Assembly (NCBI GenBank): GCA_030549775.1
Contig: CM060177.1
Location: forward strand, 53,880,638 to 53,944,637
DNA length: 64,000 nucleotides
Source of the DNA: Tamarix chinensis
Taxonomy: Eukaryota > Streptophyta > Magnoliopsida > Caryophyllales > Tamaricaceae
Direction of reading: 5' to 3'
The notes beneath the pieces were generated by a model, which saw only the letters and a list, made by a program, of their open reading frames with translations, searched no databases and was not told the origin of the DNA. Positions 57,863-64,000 of this stretch are shown here, piece by piece. The first letter of the stretch is position 1. Each line of letters opens with the position of its first letter. The position numbers and the translations under genes are program-made.

Positions 57863-57985
57863 CTCCACGTGCCTTCTTCTTTTCTTTCCCGCCTCACTAC
57901 TATAAATAGAGAATCTCTCCCTCCGCCAACGTTGGAGGTTATTGCTTATCTTCACCACCAAAAAAATTCTCTCCATGATCGTTCT
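57863..57985 (+). promoter_or_regulatory. Promoter-like segment with G-box and TATA box
   Basis: CCACGTGCC (57867-57875), a G-box-like ACGTG element with a further ACGTGACG just before it, is followed by CTATAAATAGAGAATC (TATA box from about 57902) and a CT- and A-rich leader containing the palindrome CCAACGTTGG. The nearest downstream ATG (57976) opens only seven codons. No plus-strand gene is recognised before the 3' end of the RING-H2 gene at 58401. It could drive a non-coding transcript or be left over from a lost gene. Confidence 0.35.
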
Positions 57986-58400
57986 TATTTCTCTGTAGAA
58001 TTCTTTCTCCCCTTCTGTTAGAAATCCCACGCCAACGGAAAGATATTTACGCACGGGCAAGGTTTGGTTAAGAATGCAACAACCCAACAATTCATGTGCC
58101 GCACTGAATTTATTTGTCGGATCATAATATATAAATGTCGCATTTTTGTTTATGATACCGCTATACTCGTCACAACTCAATTTGTGCTGTGTTTCCGACA
58201 TTCGATAGATCACTGTTTTCGTTTGGTAACATGAAGAAAGCTTTTTGCCCCTAAAGCTTGAGTGACAGATATTTTTTTTAGATCACAAAACACATTACTC
58301 GCCTTTATAATATATGTTTATACATATATATATCAGAGTAACCAGCGTAAATGCGTAATATACATCAGCCTTGCATTCAATGCATATATTTTAGCGTTCT

Positions 58401-61400
58401 TTAGCTATAATTTTGTACTTCAACTTGATGTCTACAAAAGGGACATGTAGCACTTCGTGCTAGCCATTCATCTATGCAATGTGAGTGAAACAAGTGCTGG
58501 CATCCGGGGATCATTCGCACTCGCTCATGAACATTGTCCGCAAGGTCCTGTGGAAATGACAAACAAATTCTAATATGCTTGAGATGTCATATATATATAT
58601 CACTAGTAAAACTTATAATAAATATTAGCTACCTTGAAAAACAATCTAATTTGTTCTAAATGTAAAATTAATTGAAACAAATATATTTTACAGAAGTATT
58701 TTATAGGAAAAAATTGCATATTTCTTATAAAAAGTAATAATAAATTAAAACAATAAAGGATAATCTTTCATGTTATGCTCTTAAAACAATAAAGGGGAAT
58801 TAATATATCATATCATTGTTGATGTGTGACAATATCTTTAACTTATATGATGGTACGTTCAAATGACAAATGTTGAGATTGTAGGGAAAAAATTACTACA
58901 ACTAGTAAGAATAAATCTTACAACACCAACCTAGAATGTGTTTGGAAACATATTTTAGTTAACTTAAAGTTTTTTTTTAATAAAAAGAATTACATGATAT
59001 AACCTTGAATTTAAACTTTATATGTGATATAATTCTAAGTTTTTAGAAACACATAACATAATCCTAAATTTTGGTGCTCACACATCAGGTAGTCCTCCAT
59101 TTACATTAACCATAACATGCCATGGAAGTTAACAAATTTCAAATATTTTGTTGTGAAATAACAATTTTACCCACATCTATATTATTTATCATTCCTTTCT
59201 TTTTCTCATATATTTTCTCTCTTCTCATACAATGTAAAATATCCACAATATCCCTAAAACTGAAACTCCTCCTTTTCCTTCTCAATTAAGGGAAAAGGTA
59301 AACACGTTATAATTATATAAAAAAAAGAGTTTCCCTTGTCTTTGTATTTTCATCATTGGATTGTTAGCCTCAAATCTAAGATATAATGTTTATATTTTGT
59401 ATCAGGATCTAAGCTTGGTTATGTTTTATTTTCATATTGGGTTGAGATTTGCTAAAGATCTTTGACTTGCTTGGCTTGCTTCAAGGTTTGATCTGGTCCC
59501 TAAGCTTCAATAAGGATTTTCTATTTGAAGACTTGTTTTAGACTATTTGTTTATTTAACTAAAATATGAAAAAAGAACCATATCAATAGTATCCTTCAAA
59601 TCTGGGATGAGTTTGTTTTGACATAGTGTATCTTCAAGCTCCCTAATTCAAAGTCTCAAGATTCAGCCCCTACAACACACAATTAAGCATCAAGAGTTCC
59701 ATCATCTGATTTTGTTGGTTAGGTGTCTTATATCTAGAATTTTGGGCATTAATTTATGTGGAACCTCTAAAGTGTATCCATATTGGCCCAGCAATGAAAT
59801 TTGGAAAAAATTTAAATCGTCAATTTTATGTGAGATTTTTAGACCTACTTCTTTGTTTGGTTAGAAATTTTAGGATATGCCCTATTGAAAGTGATATTTC
59901 TTTCTAGATTTTGTTAGTGTGGTTTAAAAATTTTTTTTTTCAGTGAAAATTTTTGTTGTTGTTATTTAGCTTTCCTCTATTTGAAGGAATTCCTTTTACT
60001 GAAATCAAGTGAGTAATATTTTTATTGATTTTTTTAGACAAGTTGTTATCTACCTTCTAATTTATATAGTGGGAGACCTAATTGAACAATAATTGATTTG
60101 TTAGAAATTTTTTGAGTTTTCTTACATCCCATTATTGGTTGGAGTTAAAATTCTTGTTTGAAGTGTTTGCTCAATTGTGTTGATAGCTATATTGATTTAT
60201 TCAATTGTATTTTGTTATCAAAGTGAGCCTATTGTTGTCAAATTTTATTGAGCACATATAATGACTATGTTATCTTAGGCTAGGCAACAATTTGTTCATT
60301 GGATTCTTAGTTTGGGATGTATATTTTGAAGTATTTTTCCTTATTATTTTGTTGATATCTAGCTGGATCAATCAACATCTCATATGGCGCTAGGTTGATT
60401 TTAGATATGTTAAGGAATTGACTTGTTGTGCCATATATAAGTTGATGTGTTGTTTAGGGGGAAAGAAGGTTAGGAGATAGTGTGAGAGTGTGGAAGTTGT
60501 TCTAGGGCATTTTTGGAATTCAAAAGAAAGAATAAAATTTAGCACCAAAATAACTGGATTTGGTACGGGCATGTCACATTACATAAGAAGAAGGAACTAT
60601 ATGAGGAAAATGAGGGAAAGATAATTAAAATAGATGAGGGTAAATCAAATTTGTTACTATAAGAGTAAGGAGTTTGAAACCTTTTCCTTTTGAAAAACTT
60701 GTTAGAATAGCTTATAAATACACTTCATCTTTTAGCTTCCAATTTTTAGTTTTTTACTTTTGAGCTGATTTTTTCAAATGTACTTTCAATATGTACTCTA
60801 TTATTTTAATGCGGGAGGAGTCTACAACAAATCATAGTACAAAATGTTAATCCACTATACATATATGTACAATATTTAGAGAGGAAGACTTTTAACCTCC
60901 AACTTTCACTATTAAATCCGAATGTGATTGATATTGGCGCTAAGGGTGCATTGTGGTTCACTAGAATTCAATTTCCACCGAGTGCATAACCTTGTCACTA
61001 TGTAAATATAGTTGACCCTTATGTTGATTAACTTAGGACTTATTGAATACAAGTGACGCGTAAGAGAATAAGGAACCAATTCAAAAGATTAAATGGTTAT
61101 AATGTAAATATGTACTTGAGGTCTTAATTAAATTAAATTACCTGTAAACATATTGTACAACAAAGCGCGTTCCATGTCGCCGGTGGTCGAATGCGTTGGT
61201 AACCGATTAAAGGGAGCTTTTCGATGGAGTCAGGCGACATCCCTCTTACTTCTTCAATATGAAAAAGTTCTGATACCTCGTTACTGCCATATCCTTCAAG
61301 CTGCAGATAAAAAGGCATTTCAAATTTGCAGGCGTTAGTTCATAGATAATTAAAACAATTAAATGCGAGATCCTCGGTCAAGTTGAGATCGATCATATAT

Positions 61401-63423
61401 AATAACTAAAATGGTAAAAAGGGTCCACATGAGACGATGACATACTTGCCACTGGTAGGCCTTGAGCACTGCAGGACTTACCCATTCCCTAAACGCTTTT
61501 CCATCAACTATGCTACCAAAGAGGGCAGCCTGTGTGCGACAACAACTTTTTCAGAATTTTCGTTCGGTAACCAGAAAAATGCAAAGGCCATCACGATCGA
61601 CAGAAGAACGCTCCGTGGAGCAAGAAATGAAGATATGTTATTATGAAGAGCAGGCACGTGGATGGTCCCGCGCGCTCTCGCGAATCATAATGCATGCAGC
61701 GTGACATACTACTACTACTACTACTACAATATTTTCTTTTTTTTGGCTCAGGGGACCGGGCCATTATATATTACTATATATGTAAAACATGACGATTTCA
61801 ATTTAAGATTATATGTATGTATATAATAGTCAAGCATCAACCAATAGAATATAACATTACCGATTAATTAAATGAGGTATATTATTTTTGGTACCTACCG
61901 GCTAGTATTAAATGAGTATTGTCTAATCGACGTAACAATTTTCTGCCCTCCCGTACTGAATTAGATTTTCTTATACTTTTTTTTTTATATATTTTTCTAG
62001 GCATTGTTATTTGCTTGTCCAAACGACAACTAATTTGTACGTATGTCAAGGTATACAAAGTACAATGAAGGTATTCTCTTTGCAAGCAAAGCTGCAAGTT
62101 ATATATACCCAACAAGCTTAGACACATGCATGACTGAATTAATATCATTTGGACCCGGAAAATGCATTGTATATTGCAACGTTCTTGTGGTATGGTTCGT
62201 AATTGATGTACTTTGACTTTGGTACATGTCGAGGATGGGGCCTAGTGTAGTTGTATTCCAATTCGATCTCCTCCTAATCTTTAGCTTGGCTAGGGAAAAG
62301 GGAAAAAAGAGTCAATAATGTGATTAGCTTATTAAAAATGTAAATTAAGAAAAACTGAGGTGTGACATGAAAACATCCATGTGGTGACCCATATGTATTA
62401 CAATAATTCCATGTTTGTAATGAATTTATAATGCTACGTACATTGCATGCATTGTGTTTCCCCTTATTGGTAAAAGTCATAAACGTTGGATGTCGGATGT
62501 TGCCAATATTAGATATATACTCGTCTTTACTACAGAAACAAGTTTACCGAGATGCTTGCAAAACTAGATTTGGAGATAAAAAAAAAAAAAAAAATCTTCC
62601 CATGGCCAACGGCTTCTCAGCTCTTAGGAGGAGGAATTAAGGAGGACGTGGATTGATTTGAACTTGGAGAAAATATTGAAGTTATCCTCGCTTTTGATTA
62701 CAACTAAAAAATATCTTCAAACAAGTAAATTAATAGGGATAAAGTAGACCATAAACGTCGATGAATAGGTAATTCGCACCGTCTTCATTTAAGACATTAA
62801 TATACCAAACGGGGCATAATGTTCATGCACTCATTCGTGACAAGAAATTAGGAAGAGTCAGAAGGAAAACTAATTTACAATCAGTCGACCTGTGTTGAAG
62901 ATGGATATGTTGTAATTGATTGCTTACCTTGGATAGGAAGTGGCCATTGATAATGGAATCAAATAACTCGAGAGCAACAATGGCACCAGAGAAAACACCA
63001 ATGCCCGCACCGCGAATAAATCCTGTTTCAGTAGTTTGTCCTTTCATGGCTCCAGCAATACCACCAACAACTGCTCCGCCTACATGCATGCAGTGTGCAC
63101 AAGCAACGATGTCATTGCCGCACCATGAATAAATTGATCTTTTGAAACTGGTTAAACCCACCAAAACACCATCATTTCACATCGATAACTCGCTCAGAGT
63201 TAAGGAATAAAGGGACGCATGGCGCGCATCAGAAATAGATAAGCGACTTACCAAGAGCAAAAACACAATTGGCAGCTGCCAAAACAAATTTCCCCAATAA
63301 GCTCGCAGCAAAAGGAAGACCAAAATCACTCAGTTGCATGTAATTCCACCAGTAAACAACTCTTTCACAAAGGAAGATCATATCAAAGGAAGCGAAAAAA
63401 CACAACCCAGCTCCATCCGCCAT
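58401..63423 (-). CDS. NEP-interacting-protein-like RING-H2 E3 ligase, five exons
   Basis: Exons 63252-63423, 62928-63079, 61446-61529, 61142-61300 and 58401-58547 join in frame, all with GT..AG introns, to 237 codons and a TAA stop. Exon 1 (start [18 protein letters not shown]) gives a hydrophobic N-terminus. Exon 2 holds the Gly/Ala-rich segment [20 protein letters not shown] and [15 protein letters not shown], typical of Arabidopsis NIP1/NIP2. Exon 4 contains [12 protein letters not shown] and the first RING pair CTIC. Exon 5 supplies [10 protein letters not shown] and CPFC, completing the C3H2C3 RING-H2. All eight zinc ligands are present. NIP proteins are membrane-bound and bind the plastid phage-type RNA polymerase; ubiquitin ligase activity is expected from the domain. 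Family membership is clear; localisation and partner are inferred. The ATG at 63423 gives a complete N-terminus. Confidence 0.88.
58548..61141 (-). other. Intron 4 of the RING-H2 gene
   Basis: A 2.6-kb AT-rich intron separating the first RING cysteine pair from the rest of the RING. No ORF, LTR or clear terminal repeat was found. It is much longer than introns 1 and 3 (172 and 145 bp), so an old insertion is possible. Confidence 0.6.
61530..62927 (-). other. Intron 2 of the RING-H2 gene
   Basis: A 1.4-kb intron. It contains a (TAC)n tract (61707-61726) and poly-A/T runs at 61737-61744 and 62579-62594. No coding sequence is supported. Confidence 0.6.
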
Positions 63424-63607
63424 TAATTTACTTGAAGCAATATTAGCTAGCTAATATATACGGAGTTTTTATTTTTTGGGCGTGTGAGAAAAATACTGAA
63501 GGGCTAGCTAGCTCGCTAGTATAGTCAGTAGTGAGTAGCAGCTCGAGTAAGAAAGGGGGAGATTAGTACGGCCAAAACCTTGGGAAATTGTGAGGAAGAG
63601 CAGCATG

Positions 63608-63615
63608 TATTTAAA
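63608..63615 (-). promoter_or_regulatory. TATA-like box of the RING-H2 gene
   Basis: TTTAAATA on the minus strand, about 185 bp upstream of the start codon. The 5' leader would be about 150 nt. A GA-repeat (63667-63679) lies further upstream. The placement is plausible but unproven. Confidence 0.35.
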
Positions 63616-64000
63616 GGGTGATGGTAATCGATAGGCAGCAAGGGTATTTAATGGGTATTGGGGGCAGAGAGAGAGAGCATTTAAGGAGGGGGATGTTGAT
63701 AGCTATCCCAGCTAGCCTCTCCTTGTAGCAGATTACCAATTAGACCATATAAGAGCATGCATGCAAGCAAATGCAATAGTATTAATTGCAAGTATAGCCA
63801 CATTGAGACTAACTTCCTATTGCTATACTCTATGTATTCCCATGATAAAAAGGGTGAAAAGATCTCAAATTGAATGCATTGCCCAAAAACCAGCTGCTGC
63901 CGTAGTGGATTACTATACAAATTTCCTGTGGGTTAATAATAACTCGATGGAGGAATTGAAAGGTAATAAAAATAAAAATAAAACACGGCAACTAGCTTGC
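63616..64000. other. Upstream region of the RING-H2 gene
   Basis: Non-coding sequence with a GAGAGAGAG run near 63668 and several GCATGCATGC-type (RY-like) motifs near 63755-63765. No gene is supported to the window end. Confidence 0.4.

Noticed and set aside
57800..58213. 137-codon minus-strand open frame
   Set aside because: No recognisable domain, it overlaps the promoter-like elements on the plus strand, and its composition resembles flanking spacer.
62823..63164. 113-codon minus-strand open frame as an independent gene
   Set aside because: It is exon 2 of the RING-H2 gene extended into introns. Splice sites at 63080 and 62927 keep the frame.

Overview
The window is nuclear DNA of a flowering plant, probably a eudicot. 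It holds an intronless chloroplast ATP synthase gamma gene with a transit peptide, an intronless P-class PPR gene, a five-exon RING-H2 gene with GT..AG introns, and LTR retrotransposons primed by initiator tRNA-Met. Only about 9 kb (6.4-10.4 kb and 58.4-63.4 kb) belongs to recognisable host genes. Almost everything between 12.9 and 55.8 kb is a nest of retrotransposon copies.

Layout. 0.27-6.04 kb: a decayed Ty1/copia element with both LTRs, PBS, PPT and a perfect 5-bp target-site duplication (TSD); it splits an exon-like stretch. 6.45-7.59 kb (-): chloroplast ATP synthase gamma (ATPC). 8.35-10.34 kb (-): PPR protein. 10.4-12.9 kb: AT-rich spacer with one promoter-like or solo-LTR-like block. 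12.9-35.2 kb: old, mutually nested copies of a giant-LTR family, with a Sirevirus-like remnant (28.4-31.5 kb) and another foreign insert (about 25.7-27.4 kb). 35.4-55.8 kb: one solo LTR of the same family carrying an entire second element (36.44-49.01 kb) and another solo LTR (52.14-55.32 kb). 56.8-57.7 kb: a hAT-type MITE inserted in an older relative. 58.4-63.4 kb (-): a NEP-interacting-protein-like RING-H2 gene of 237 codons.

The giant-LTR family is the most notable content. Its LTRs are 3.2-5.6 kb, begin TGTAA(C/T)ACCCC or TGAAATRCCCC and end GGGGTGTTACA. In LTR order they carry an AT-rich then pyrimidine-rich U3, a TATAAATA box, a GC-rich CCGCCGCC leader-like block, (TTA)n tracts, private minisatellites, an array built on CCGGTCCACCGG + TATAATAGTGG, and in most copies a 3'-terminal hairpin. 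A pol fragment and PPT-side sequence resemble Ty3/gypsy chromoviruses of the Tekay/Del type. TSDs read by eye allow the insertion order to be worked out: ATAAG for the outer LTR at 35428-55843, CCTAA for the element at 36440-49007, CTTCG for the solo LTR at 36651-41527, GTACT for 52144-55320 and CACTA for 13898-19152. They also show that the middle of the 36.4-49.0 kb element, about 36526-43500, has been inverted in place.

The host genes are independent transcription units and form no operon or cluster. Two of the three products have a plastid connection: ATPC clearly, and the RING-H2 protein by family analogy with proteins that bind the plastid phage-type RNA polymerase.
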